A stretch of 63,497 bases of DNA from Methylobacterium sp. UNC378MF (GTDB taxonomy: Bacteria > Pseudomonadota > Alphaproteobacteria > Rhizobiales > Beijerinckiaceae): NCBI RefSeq assembly GCF_900103195.1, contig NZ_FMWU01000033.1:1-63497 (forward strand). Direction: 5' to 3'. The notes below the pieces were generated by a model. That model did not search any database. It saw only the letters and a program-made list of their open reading frames with translations, and was not told where the DNA came from. Of the stretch, positions 19,301 to 26,991 are shown piece after piece; position 1 is the stretch's first letter, and the number at the start of each line of letters is the position of its first letter. Made by a program: the position numbers and the translations under genes.

Positions 19301-19918
19301 GCGGCGCTGTCGCCGGTCCAGACACTGGCGCTGGCCGCGCTGTTTGCCTGGACCGCCAAGCGCGCCTACGCCCCGCGGCGCGAGACCGTGCATTTCGACG
19401 CCGAGGCGCGGGTGGGCGGTGTCGGCCACGGCGTGGCGCAGGCGCTGGCGAGCCGCTGGCGTCAGGCGGCCATCGAAGCCGGCCCGCTGCCGGGAGAGGC
19501 CGACCGGCTCCACGACGCATTGCTGGCTCGGATCGAGGACTGGACGAAGCCGGTTCCCGGGAGCCTCGGTGACCTGCCGCCCGAGGAGGCCAACCGCGAC
19601 ACGGCCGACCCGCCGGTCTTCCGGGCCGTCGACAAACGGGCGGTCGATACAGCGGCCTTCGCGACCGACGCCCTGCTGCGCTTGGTCGACCCGGCAGCAC
19701 CGGCCCTGTCGGCCCTGACGGAGGCGACGGCGATGCGCTTCTACCTCTACCGCGACGCGGTGCAGGGGCCGTATCCGCTGTCCGCTCTGGCCGGGATGGC
19801 CCGATCCGGCAGCCTGAGGGCGGACACGCCGATCCATCCGCTCGGGGGCGCGTGGATGCAGGCGAGCGGCCATCCCGACCTGGCGCCGCTCTTCACGCCG
19901 GCGCCGCCCGACTTCTGA
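16370..19918 (+). CDS. Large tubulin/FtsZ-like GTPase with C-terminal GYF_2-type domain
   Basis: 1182 aa. The N-terminal VFVALGGTGMEVLLRLRRR (21-38) is the first nucleotide-binding turn, and VASVAGGTGSGAVIDA has the tubulin/FtsZ signature loop G191-G-T-G-S-G196. Together they place it in the bacterial Tubulin_2/FtsZ-like class. The fold is followed by a long helical region (about 450-1100) without close relatives I can name. The last 61 residues (FYLYRDAVQGPYPLSAL...WMQASGHPDLAPLF) form a GYF_2 (DUF4339-type) adaptor domain, which usually sits on membrane proteins and mediates interactions. Makarova and Koonin (2010) predicted FtsZ-like families that act in membrane remodelling with vWA-domain and membrane partners, which matches these neighbours. 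ATG is 1 nt after the preceding stop. Polymerisation and GTPase activity are inference. Confidence 0.85.
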   Translation: MTDDARPAGSETLLKVRPTVFVALGGTGMEVLLRLRRRILQADWNGTRISAIDQFPAAAFLYFDTDTLEAREAGRAAATDPLSTKVAFRDGETLQKAVHLARYQAERRSYPHIDEWLPDRDLSRIDASKGAGQIRAIARLLFFDAVRPFLGRLTAKAAAVLANMSNEAQLRALGLDTATDLRVVVVASVAGGTGSGAVIDAGYAISSLDTPKRPDAVDLFLVLPSGYAGANKDRVFANGMATLSELEYAMRGKPEPPYVESWGDHEPVAPGVERPFTDVYLFDTQNLAGQRTAAVSDLYDMIADVLFEDFGNSEFSGRKRSTGVNQTQHKMRKWAPPGPDRAARTALFSLNYSALGQAVLATRGSLEFEEAAARAGLGMVAAFFGVARGEAERHVPTVEARDRFAADRLGLRFSAFEAFPKVLRPAPPGLPEYDLVGLLLQRADGSSIQESVVLAADVAVDAVREEIANPRDWAPNLRQAAERLRDDILGRAGAGTVYGPRGAEVLEVRARLEAAWLADPDGTLAAALYRLLDDQERGGLDYTRALIEGVKDLIEAEGGALARLQTAADTYGRLADAMMAEHFSASLSRLEQVRPGLIVSHRRDAERYLEQARADLRGACMLRIRSLAAREAAELLRRVAARLGTHVGRDPETGLPRHDGLLGAMNQGHDDVVRLMGALRLDIAEIRNAIERPSGGTFLVLPSGDLPEIAVAPAERLAWAREAFRAYGGSRAVFALLREEDSRAELLDAVRAMARRRLAPHRTRIPAALDALRELPSARQRETLALMLLRCMPWIDARFDAFSPSGDRFKTILAVEGARAFQAEFGAILRASLPAVLGAGEIGFIESGQRGRIVCYCELSGIPLDVLGPLRRDWRRAYAQELDRLDAIPLHNHKDYLRFPDPVAPTAEETEALRETLALFLRAVCLGLLRRTPETGLWRFEFEPGDWRSVGSERTLRRKLFDRVQHGAITAQLARAEAALSPVQTLALAALFAWTAKRAYAPRRETVHFDAEARVGGVGHGVAQALASRWRQAAIEAGPLPGEADRLHDALLARIEDWTKPVPGSLGDLPPEEANRDTADPPVFRAVDKRAVDTAAFATDALLRLVDPAAPALSALTEATAMRFYLYRDAVQGPYPLSALAGMARSGSLRADTPIHPLGGAWMQASGHPDLAPLFTPAPPDF

Positions 19919-19926
19919 CGTCCCGG

Positions 19927-20838
19927 TCAGCCGACCATGGCCCTCCGCTGGGCGCGCGCCGCTCGGATCGCCAAGCGGGCGAACCGTCCGCCGGCGCGCA
20001 CCGTATCAGGATCCTGCCCGGCCAGGATCGCGCGGCGTAAGGCGACCAGCGCGGGATCGCCCCAGACGTCGAGCACGCGCCCGAACGCATCATGGCGTCC
20101 GGCATCGAACGGGATCGGCCGGCCGGATTGGTCCCGGGCGGGATGGGCCGGATGCAGCGCGCCGCAGGGTACCCAGCCCTGCGGGATCGGCGCGGTGGCC
20201 GCATGGGTCCGACCGAGCCGCAGCCATGACGGCAGGATATGGCTCTGCGGACCGATCCCTGCGGCGGCCGGATCGGTTTCCGCAGCGAAGACCTCGATCC
20301 TCGCGAAACGGGTGAGGAAGATCCGGTCCAGGCGCGAGGCGAACGCGCGCAGGATTTCGGTGTCGCCGGAAGCCAGGAGCGGCCGGCCCGCCAGGGCCCG
20401 GAGCCTGCCGATCCGCTCGGGATCGGCGACGCGCAGGCAGGCATCCACAGCGCGCAGGCCGAGGCCGAGGTCGAACAGCGCCGCCACGCGGTCCTGCGGC
20501 CGGATCGCCGCCGCGTCGGGCCCCAGTTCGGTCAGCACGGTGCGCCGGCCCATCGCGCAGGCCGCTTCGGGAAGGCAGAGCGCGACCGACTGGCTCCAGC
20601 CGTCGGTGAAGCCGGTCTCGTAGGCGACTGGCCTGAGATCCGGCGGCACCGTGAAGGCGAGGCCGCCGCGGGCCGTGAGGAGGCCGATCCGCTCATCCGC
20701 GAGCAGCCGGGCCGGCTCGTCGGAATCGCGCGCGAAGACCGCGCCGGCCCCGTAGCTGCCCAGGCTCCAGGCGCAGGCCGGATCGGCCAGTTGGGCGCGC
20801 AGCAGAGCGTCCACCGCGGTTCCCGGTCCGGCCGTCAT
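19927..20838 (-). CDS. Uncharacterised protein facing the tubulin-like operon
   Basis: 303 aa, soluble, no signal peptide or motif I can name with confidence. It may belong to a DUF6925-like family, but this is a weak impression. Conserved-looking pieces are CAWSLGSYGAGAVFARD near the N-terminus and ETGFTDGWSQSVALCLP near residue 80. It converges on the tubulin-like gene with 8 nt between the stops. A link to that system is possible but unproven. Confidence 0.65.
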   Translation of the reverse strand: MTAGPGTAVDALLRAQLADPACAWSLGSYGAGAVFARDSDEPARLLADERIGLLTARGGLAFTVPPDLRPVAYETGFTDGWSQSVALCLPEAACAMGRRTVLTELGPDAAAIRPQDRVAALFDLGLGLRAVDACLRVADPERIGRLRALAGRPLLASGDTEILRAFASRLDRIFLTRFARIEVFAAETDPAAAGIGPQSHILPSWLRLGRTHAATAPIPQGWVPCGALHPAHPARDQSGRPIPFDAGRHDAFGRVLDVWGDPALVALRRAILAGQDPDTVRAGGRFARLAIRAARAQRRAMVG

Positions 20839-21013
20839 CGGCTCCTCGCATGCACGCCACCGCGGCCGGCACGCCTTGACACGGGCGGCGAATGACCGGA
20901 AGTCGCGATGCATCACCGAGGTTGCGGTCGGCAGGGCGGGCGCGCGACCCGGAACGACCGACGCGGAGACGTCCGCGGGACCTCGCGACGGGATCCGCAA
21001 GAAGGGCGCTGGC

Positions 21014-21565
21014 ATGGACGTCATCGAGACCGAGATCCCGGACGTGAAGCGCATCGTCCTGAAGCGCTTCGGCGATGCGCGGGGCTGGTTTTCCGAGACC
21101 TTCCGGGTCGACACCCTGGCGCGGGCCGGCATCACCACGCCGTTCGTGCAGGACAACCAGTCCTTCTCGGCGCCGAAGGGCACGATCCGCGGCCTGCACT
21201 TCCAGATCGCCCCCCGCGCCCAGGCCAAGCTGATCCGCGTGCTCCAGGGCGCGATTCTCGACGTTGCCGTCGACATCCGCAGCGGCTCGCCGACCTTCGG
21301 CCGATACGTGGCCGTGACACTGGACGCCGAGAAGGGCGAGCAGCTCTACATCCCGCACGGCTTCGCCCACGGTTTCTGCACCCTGACCCCCGACGTCATG
21401 GTCGCCTACAAGGTCGACGATTATTACAGCCCCGAGCACGACCGCGCGCTCGCCTGGAACGATCCCGAGGTCGGGATCCCGTGGCCGGTCTCGGGCGAGG
21501 CGGCGATCCTGTCCGACAAGGACCGACGCGCGCCGCGGCTGGCCGATCTCGGTCCGGTGTTCTGA
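21014..21565 (+). CDS. rfbC: dTDP-4-dehydrorhamnose 3,5-epimerase
   Basis: 183 aa, a cupin-fold epimerase, third enzyme of dTDP-L-rhamnose synthesis. The family landmarks are DARGWFSETF (about 22), VQDNQSFS, the catalytic-histidine motif TIRGLHFQ (about 60), and YIPHGFAHGFCTL (about 117). The normal length is about 180 aa. ATG at 21014 is chosen because the family begins just before IPDVKRI. First of four rhamnose genes in the order C-B-D-A. Confidence 0.95.
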   Translation: MDVIETEIPDVKRIVLKRFGDARGWFSETFRVDTLARAGITTPFVQDNQSFSAPKGTIRGLHFQIAPRAQAKLIRVLQGAILDVAVDIRSGSPTFGRYVAVTLDAEKGEQLYIPHGFAHGFCTLTPDVMVAYKVDDYYSPEHDRALAWNDPEVGIPWPVSGEAAILSDKDRRAPRLADLGPVF

Positions 21566-21656
21566 TCCGCGCGTCCCGGCCGCAATTTCGTCACGCCGGC
21601 CAGTCTTACGCTGCCCGGCTTTTCAGTTTTGGACCTATCCGAAGAGGTACTCCGCC

Positions 21657-22706
21657 ATGCGCATCCTGGTGACCGGAGGCTGCGGCTTCATCGGCTCGGC
21701 GCTGGTGCTGCACCTCGTCAACGATCTCGGCCACGACGTCTGCACCCTCGACGCGATGACCTATGCGGCCAACCCCGTCTCGCTGGCGCCGCTGGCCGAC
21801 AACCCGCGCCATCGCCTGGTCGAGGCTGACATCTGCGACCGCGCCGCCGTGCAGCAGGCCTATGCGGAGTTCAAGCCCGAGGCGGTGATGCATCTGGCCG
21901 CCGAGAGCCACGTCGACCGCTCGATCACCGATCCGGGCGCCTTCATACGCACCAATGTCATCGGCACGCAGACCATGCTGGACGGCGCCCGGGGCCATTA
22001 CGAGGGCCTGTCGGAGGCCGAGAGGAAGACCTTCCGGTTCCTCCACGTCTCGACCGACGAGGTCTACGGCTCGCTGCCGCCGGGCGCGTTCTTCACCGAG
22101 GACAGCCGCTACGATCCGCGCTCGCCCTACTCGGCCTCGAAGGCCGCCTCCGACCACCTCGCCCGCGCCTGGCACGAGACCTACGGCCTGCCGGTGCTGG
22201 TGACCAACTGCTCCAACAATTACGGGCCGCGTCACTTCCCCGAGAAGCTGATCCCGCTGATGATCCTCAACGCCCTCGAGGGCAAGAAGCTGCCCGTCTA
22301 CGGCGACGGCCTGAACGAGCGCGACTGGATCCATGTCGAGGACCACGCCAAGGGCCTCGTGGCCGTGCTGGAGCGCGGCCGGATCGGCGAGACCTACCTG
22401 CTCGGCGGCCGCGCGGTGCGCAACAACCTCGCGGTGGTGAAGGCCTTGTGCGCGGCCTTCGACCGGCTGCGCCCGCAGAACGCCCCGCACGAGCAGCTGA
22501 TCAGCTTCGTGGCCGACCGTCCGGGCCATGACCGGCGCTACGCCATCGATTGCAGCAAGGCCGAGGCCGAACTCGGCTGGCGCCCGCAGAAGACCTTCGA
22601 GCAGGCGCTCGAGGAGACCGTGGCGTGGTACCTCGCCAACGAGGCCTGGTGGCGCCCGATCCGCGAGGGCCGCTACAAGGGCGAGCGCCTGGGACTCAAC
22701 GGCTGA
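21657..22706 (+). CDS. rfbB: dTDP-glucose 4,6-dehydratase
   Basis: 349 aa, extended short-chain dehydrogenase, second enzyme of the pathway. The NAD-binding GGCGFIGS is at residues 7-14, followed by HLAAESHVDRSI, HVSTDEVYG with the catalytic Thr-Asp-Glu, and YSASKAASDH with the YxxxK pair. A ribosome site (GAAGAGG) lies just upstream of ATG 21657. The stop overlaps the rfbD start by one base (TGATG). Confidence 0.96.
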   Translation: MRILVTGGCGFIGSALVLHLVNDLGHDVCTLDAMTYAANPVSLAPLADNPRHRLVEADICDRAAVQQAYAEFKPEAVMHLAAESHVDRSITDPGAFIRTNVIGTQTMLDGARGHYEGLSEAERKTFRFLHVSTDEVYGSLPPGAFFTEDSRYDPRSPYSASKAASDHLARAWHETYGLPVLVTNCSNNYGPRHFPEKLIPLMILNALEGKKLPVYGDGLNERDWIHVEDHAKGLVAVLERGRIGETYLLGGRAVRNNLAVVKALCAAFDRLRPQNAPHEQLISFVADRPGHDRRYAIDCSKAEAELGWRPQKTFEQALEETVAWYLANEAWWRPIREGRYKGERLGLNG

Positions 22707-23611
22707 TGGACGTCCTCGTCCTCGGCGGCGCCGGTCAGGTCGGCACCGAACTGCAGGCCCTGTCCTGGCCGAACGGCGTCACCGTCCACGCACCGGACCG
22801 CGCGGCGCTCGACATCACAGATGCGGACTCCGTCGCGGCGGCGCTCGCCGCCCGCGACTACCGGGCGGTGATCAACACAGCCGCCTACACGGCCGTCGAC
22901 AAGGCCGAGTCCGACGTGGTCGCGGCCTGGCGCCTCAACGCGCTCGCCCCGGCGATCCTGACGGCCGCCACGGCCGCGCGGAAGATCCCGCTGGTGCACG
23001 TCTCGACCGACTACGTCTTCGCGGGGACGAAGCCGGACGGGGCCTATGCGCCCGACGCGCCGATCGACCCGCAGAGCGTCTACGGCGCCAGCAAGGCCGC
23101 CGGCGAGCTGGCGGTGCGCACCGGCAACCCGCGCCACGCCATCGTGCGGACCGCCTGGGTGGTGAGCCCGCACCGGGGCAACTTCGTCAAGACGATGCTG
23201 CGGCTCGCGGCCGAGCGCGACGCCCTCACCGTGGTGAACGACCAGCACGGCTGCCCGACCTCCGCCGCCGACCTAGCCGCCGCGCTCGCGACGATCTCGC
23301 AGCGCATGGCCGCGGATCCAGACGCGCCGTCCGGCACGTTCCACTGCGTGAATGCCGGCGACACCACCTGGTGCGGCTTCGCCGAGGCGATCGTGGCGGG
23401 CTCGGCCCGGCGCGGTGGCCGCACCGTGCCGGTCAAGGGCATCCCGACCTCCGCCTATCCGACACCGGCCCGGCGGCCGGCCAATTCGCGCCTGTCCACC
23501 GACAGCCTCACGGCCGCCTACGGCATCGCGCCGCGGCCGTGGCAGGCGGCGCTCGACGACATCCTGGACCGGCTCGTCGGGCCGGTTTCAGAGGGAGTAT
23601 CCAAGCCATGA
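22706..23611 (+). CDS. rfbD: dTDP-4-dehydrorhamnose reductase
   Basis: 301 aa, the last enzyme of dTDP-L-rhamnose synthesis, reducing the 4-keto sugar with NAD(P)H. Markers are GGAGQVGTEL near residue 6, NTAAYTAVDKAES, VSTDYVFAGTK, YGASKAAGE (YxxxK), and the C-terminal RRPANSRLSTD. The start ATG at 22706 overlaps the rfbB stop, and the end overlaps rfbA by 4 nt, so the genes are translationally coupled. Confidence 0.95.
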   Translation: MDVLVLGGAGQVGTELQALSWPNGVTVHAPDRAALDITDADSVAAALAARDYRAVINTAAYTAVDKAESDVVAAWRLNALAPAILTAATAARKIPLVHVSTDYVFAGTKPDGAYAPDAPIDPQSVYGASKAAGELAVRTGNPRHAIVRTAWVVSPHRGNFVKTMLRLAAERDALTVVNDQHGCPTSAADLAAALATISQRMAADPDAPSGTFHCVNAGDTTWCGFAEAIVAGSARRGGRTVPVKGIPTSAYPTPARRPANSRLSTDSLTAAYGIAPRPWQAALDDILDRLVGPVSEGVSKP

Positions 23612-24507
23612 AGGGCATCGTTCTGGCCGGCGGATCCGGCACGCGCCTGCACCCGGCCACGCTGTCGATCAACAAGCAGCTCCTGCCGGTCTACGACAAG
23701 CCGATGATCTACTATCCGGTCTCGGTGCTGATGCTGGCCGGCATCCGCGAGATCCTGATCATCTCGTCGCCGGAGCACCTCGACAATTACAAGCGCCTGT
23801 TCGGCACCGGTGAGCAGTTCGGCGTGAGGTTCTCCTACGCGCTCCAGCCGCGGCCCGAGGGCCTCGCCCAGGCCTTCGTGATCGGGCGCGACTTCGTGGG
23901 CGACGACGACGTGGCGCTGATCCTTGGCGACAACCTGTTCTTCGGCGCCGGCATGGGCGAGCTCCTGGAGCGCGCATCCGGCCGCAAGCAGGGCGCGACG
24001 GTCTTCGCCTACCATGTCGACAACCCGCAGGCCTACGGCGTGGTCAATCTCGACAAGACCGGCCGCCCGACCAAGATCGTCGAGAAGCCGCAGACCCCGG
24101 AATCCACCTGGGCGGTGACCGGCCTGTACTTCTACGACAATCAGGTGCTCGACATCGCCGCCGACGTGAAGCCCTCGGCCCGGGGCGAGCTGGAGATCAC
24201 CAGCGTCAACGAGGCCTATCTCCAGCGCGGGCAGCTGCACGTGGAGCGCATGTCCCGCGGCTATGCGTGGCTCGACACCGGGACCCACGACAGCCTGCTG
24301 GAGGCGAGCGAGTTTGTCCGCACCCTGCAGAACCGGCAGGGCCTGCAGGTGGCCTGCCTGGAGGAGATCGCCTACCTGCAGAAGTTCATCACCCGCGACC
24401 AGCTCGTGGCCCGCGGCGAGATGTTCGCCAAGACCGCCTACGGGCAGAACCTGCTGCGCCTCGCCCGCGAGACCGAGGACGACCTGCGCCTGCGCCGAGG
24501 GAAATAG
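23608..24507 (+). CDS. rfbA: Glucose-1-phosphate thymidylyltransferase
   Basis: 299 aa, the first enzyme of the pathway (dTTP + glucose-1-phosphate to dTDP-glucose). The nucleotidyltransferase signature LAGGSGTRLHP is at residues 6-16, then KQLLPVYDKPMIYYP, ILGDNLFFG, and YAWLDTGTHDSL near the C-terminus. It overlaps rfbD by ATGA and completes the four-enzyme set. Confidence 0.96.
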   Translation: MKGIVLAGGSGTRLHPATLSINKQLLPVYDKPMIYYPVSVLMLAGIREILIISSPEHLDNYKRLFGTGEQFGVRFSYALQPRPEGLAQAFVIGRDFVGDDDVALILGDNLFFGAGMGELLERASGRKQGATVFAYHVDNPQAYGVVNLDKTGRPTKIVEKPQTPESTWAVTGLYFYDNQVLDIAADVKPSARGELEITSVNEAYLQRGQLHVERMSRGYAWLDTGTHDSLLEASEFVRTLQNRQGLQVACLEEIAYLQKFITRDQLVARGEMFAKTAYGQNLLRLARETEDDLRLRRGK

Positions 24508-24538
24508 GCCGCTTCGCCATCGGCCGGGGCCGCCCGCG

Positions 24539-24805
24539 CTATTTGGGCGCGCAGCCGATGCAGATCCCGCGCATGAGCTTGTCGTTGTCCGCCTCGCGCG
24601 GCGTACGCTCGCGGCGATCGTCCGGCGTCTCGGCGCCGGCGCCGCGGCTCGGCGGCATGACGCGGCCGACCGACGAGGTGTTGGGCGCCGTCGCCGTCGA
24701 GGCGGGGCCGCCGCCGGTGCCGGTCTGGGCCTGCGCCAGCGCGGCGCCGGTCGCCAGGACCGGCAGGAGCAGCGCGAGGCTGAGGGTGGTGAGTGGGCGG
24801 GTCAT
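24539..24805 (-). CDS. Small secreted hypothetical protein
   Basis: 88 aa from ATG 24805. It has a clear signal peptide (TTLSLALLLPVLATGAALAQA) followed by a low-complexity Gly/Thr/Pro region and a charged tail (DDRRERTPREADNDKLMRGICIGC). The two late cysteines (CIGC) are unusual for so short a protein. No family recognised. Convergent with rfbA. Confidence 0.6.
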   Translation of the reverse strand: MTRPLTTLSLALLLPVLATGAALAQAQTGTGGGPASTATAPNTSSVGRVMPPSRGAGAETPDDRRERTPREADNDKLMRGICIGCAPK

Positions 24806-24974
24806 GGGTGCGGAACTCCGTGCCGGGCCATAACGCGGCTGTGACCATCCGGTTCGACGGGACGGGCCGATCCCCACCTTTGTTCGCCTTTGCAGAACCG
24901 ATGCGGCGCCGTATCAGGAGCCGCGTTCCCGCCGCCGACATTCTGAAGCGTCGAAACTCGGAGCCGCCGCGACG

Positions 24975-26072
24975 ATGCGGGACCCCAACGCGATCGACTT
25001 CTGGCGCGGCTTCGCCCTGATCACGATCTTCATCAATCACATCCCCGGCAACACCTTCGAGCGCTACACCTTCTCGCAATACGGCATCTCGGACGCGGCC
25101 GAGCTGTTCGTGTTCCTGGCGGGCTGGTCGATCGGCATCGCCACGCGGGGACGCGACGGCAATCCGGAGCCGCCCGGCCGGAGCGTGGTGCGGTTGCTGG
25201 CCCGCACCGTCGAGGTCTACCGGGCGCAGCTCACCGTGATGCTGCTGGCGCTGGCGCTGATCGCGGGCGCGGCGCTGCTGCTCGACAATCCGCTGATCCT
25301 CGAATGGCACAATGCCGGCGGCTTCTTCGCGGACCCGATCCAGTCGGTCTGCGGCATGGCGCTGCTGACCTACCAGCTCGGCTACTTCAACATCCTGCCG
25401 CTCTACGTGCTGCTGATCGGAATCGCGCCCGTCTTCGTACTGGTCGGCCGCGTCAGCCTGGTCGCGGCCCTGGCTTTGTCCGTGGGCGTCTACCTCGCGA
25501 GCCTCGTGTTCGGCTGGAACCTGCCGTCCTGGCCGGGGGAGGGGGACTGGTTCTTCGATCCGTTCTGCTGGCAGCTCCTGCTGGTGCTCGGCTTCGTGCT
25601 CCAGGGCTGGAACCTGCGCACCGATCTCCTGCGCCGCTGGTCGCGGCGCCTGTTCCCGGCGGGCGTCGCCATCGTTCTCCTGGGAATCGTGCTCGCCGTC
25701 GCCGAGATCCGCCCGGATCCGATGCTGGTTCCGGAGCCGCGCCTGCTCTTCACATTCGAGAAGACCTACCTGACACCGGCGCGACTGGTTCATTTTCTGG
25801 GGGTATTGTTAGCATTTGCGCCCCTTTACGCAGTGTTGGCACCCCGAATCGGCCGCGTCGTCGGTTATCTGACTCAGATGGGCCGGAACTCGCTGGCTGT
25901 CTTCTCGATGGGCTCGATCCTGAGTCTCGTCGGGCAGCTCGTGCGTTTCCAGACAGGCGGCGGCCTGCTGATCGACATGCTGGTCGCCGGCTCGGGCCTC
26001 GTCGGGCTGGGGTTTACGGCATGGTTCGTCGAATGGCGCAGCCGCAGCAGATCGTCACGACCGCGCACATGA
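24975..26072 (+). CDS. opgC: OpgC-type membrane acyltransferase
   Basis: 365 aa with about ten predicted membrane helices. The family N-terminus RDPNAIDFWRGFALITIFINHIPGN is present, with the helix-end Arg and His of membrane acyltransferases. OpgC adds succinyl groups to osmoregulated periplasmic glucans in other proteobacteria. Here its position just after the rhamnose genes and overlapping an SGNH-like protein by ATGA (26069-26072) suggests it modifies the polysaccharide made by this cluster instead. The exact substrate is unknown. Confidence 0.88.
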   Translation: MRDPNAIDFWRGFALITIFINHIPGNTFERYTFSQYGISDAAELFVFLAGWSIGIATRGRDGNPEPPGRSVVRLLARTVEVYRAQLTVMLLALALIAGAALLLDNPLILEWHNAGGFFADPIQSVCGMALLTYQLGYFNILPLYVLLIGIAPVFVLVGRVSLVAALALSVGVYLASLVFGWNLPSWPGEGDWFFDPFCWQLLLVLGFVLQGWNLRTDLLRRWSRRLFPAGVAIVLLGIVLAVAEIRPDPMLVPEPRLLFTFEKTYLTPARLVHFLGVLLAFAPLYAVLAPRIGRVVGYLTQMGRNSLAVFSMGSILSLVGQLVRFQTGGGLLIDMLVAGSGLVGLGFTAWFVEWRSRSRSSRPRT

Positions 26073-26935
26073 GGCCGGTGCAGCCTTCCGCCTGCCCGAC
26101 CCGGGCCTTCCTGACACGGCTCGCCCCGGCGCTGGCGGCGCTGGCGATCCTCGCGGGCGGGAGCGCCGCGGCCGAGCAGCCCGCCAATCCCTTGGCGGGC
26201 GAGGCCGCCCTGTCGCTGGAATGCCGGGTCCCGGGGGCGCAGCTCTACACCGTGGCCCAGCTCGGTGCCGTCAAGGCGGCGCTGGCGGAGAACCGCCCGC
26301 TCAAGATCCTGGCGATCGGCGGCAGCGCGGCCCCCGGCGCGTCGGCCTCCTATCCGGCCAAGCTCGAAGCCGCCCTGGAACACGCCCTGCCGAAGGTCGA
26401 CGTGACGATCGACCACCGCGGCCTGCCGGGCGAGATCGCCTCCGGGGCCGCCGAGCGCCTGCGCACCATGGTGGCCGAGGCCGAGCCCGACCTCGTCGTG
26501 TGGCAGGTCGGCACCCACGATGCCATCGCCCGCGTCGATGTCGATGCCTTCGCGAGCGCGCTGACCGAGGCGGTCGGCTGGATGCGCTCGCACGGGATCG
26601 ACGTGGTGCTGGTCGACCCGATCTACACCGCCAGCATGGCGGCCGATGTCGACTACAACCGGATCGTCGAGGCCGTGCGGACCGTGGCGACCCAGCAGGG
26701 CGTGCCGCTGGTCCGGCGCTACGAGGCACTGCACTACCTCTCGAGCCGCACCGACAAGGGCGAGGGGCACATGCTCGGCCGCCAATTCCGGCTGAACGAT
26801 CTCGGGCTGCGCTGCATGGCCGAGCACGTGGCCCTGACGATCGCCACCTCGCTGATGCGGACGGAGGCGCCGCAGGAGCCCAAGGCGGCCCCCGCGCAGC
26901 CGCCCTTAACCGAGCCGCAACGCGCCCCGGGCTAG
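26069..26935 (+). CDS. Exported SGNH/GDSL-type hydrolase-like protein
   Basis: 288 aa, start set by ATGA overlap with opgC. A signal peptide (RLAPALAALAILAGGSAAA) precedes an SGNH-like fold. Block I is ILAIGGSAAPGAS with the nucleophile serine, and LVVWQVGTHDA stands in the block III position. The usual GDS is GGS, and the C-terminal D-x-x-H is only loosely matched (LNDLGLRCMAEH), so activity is plausible rather than certain. Paired with an acyltransferase it could transfer or remove acyl groups on an exported glycan. It ends in a Pro/Ala-rich tail. Confidence 0.75.
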   Translation: MRPVQPSACPTRAFLTRLAPALAALAILAGGSAAAEQPANPLAGEAALSLECRVPGAQLYTVAQLGAVKAALAENRPLKILAIGGSAAPGASASYPAKLEAALEHALPKVDVTIDHRGLPGEIASGAAERLRTMVAEAEPDLVVWQVGTHDAIARVDVDAFASALTEAVGWMRSHGIDVVLVDPIYTASMAADVDYNRIVEAVRTVATQQGVPLVRRYEALHYLSSRTDKGEGHMLGRQFRLNDLGLRCMAEHVALTIATSLMRTEAPQEPKAAPAQPPLTEPQRAPG

Positions 26936-26991
26936 ACCGGACGGCCAGAGATCGGCCTCCCGCCGAGTTCAGGACCGGCGCGGAGCGCGTA

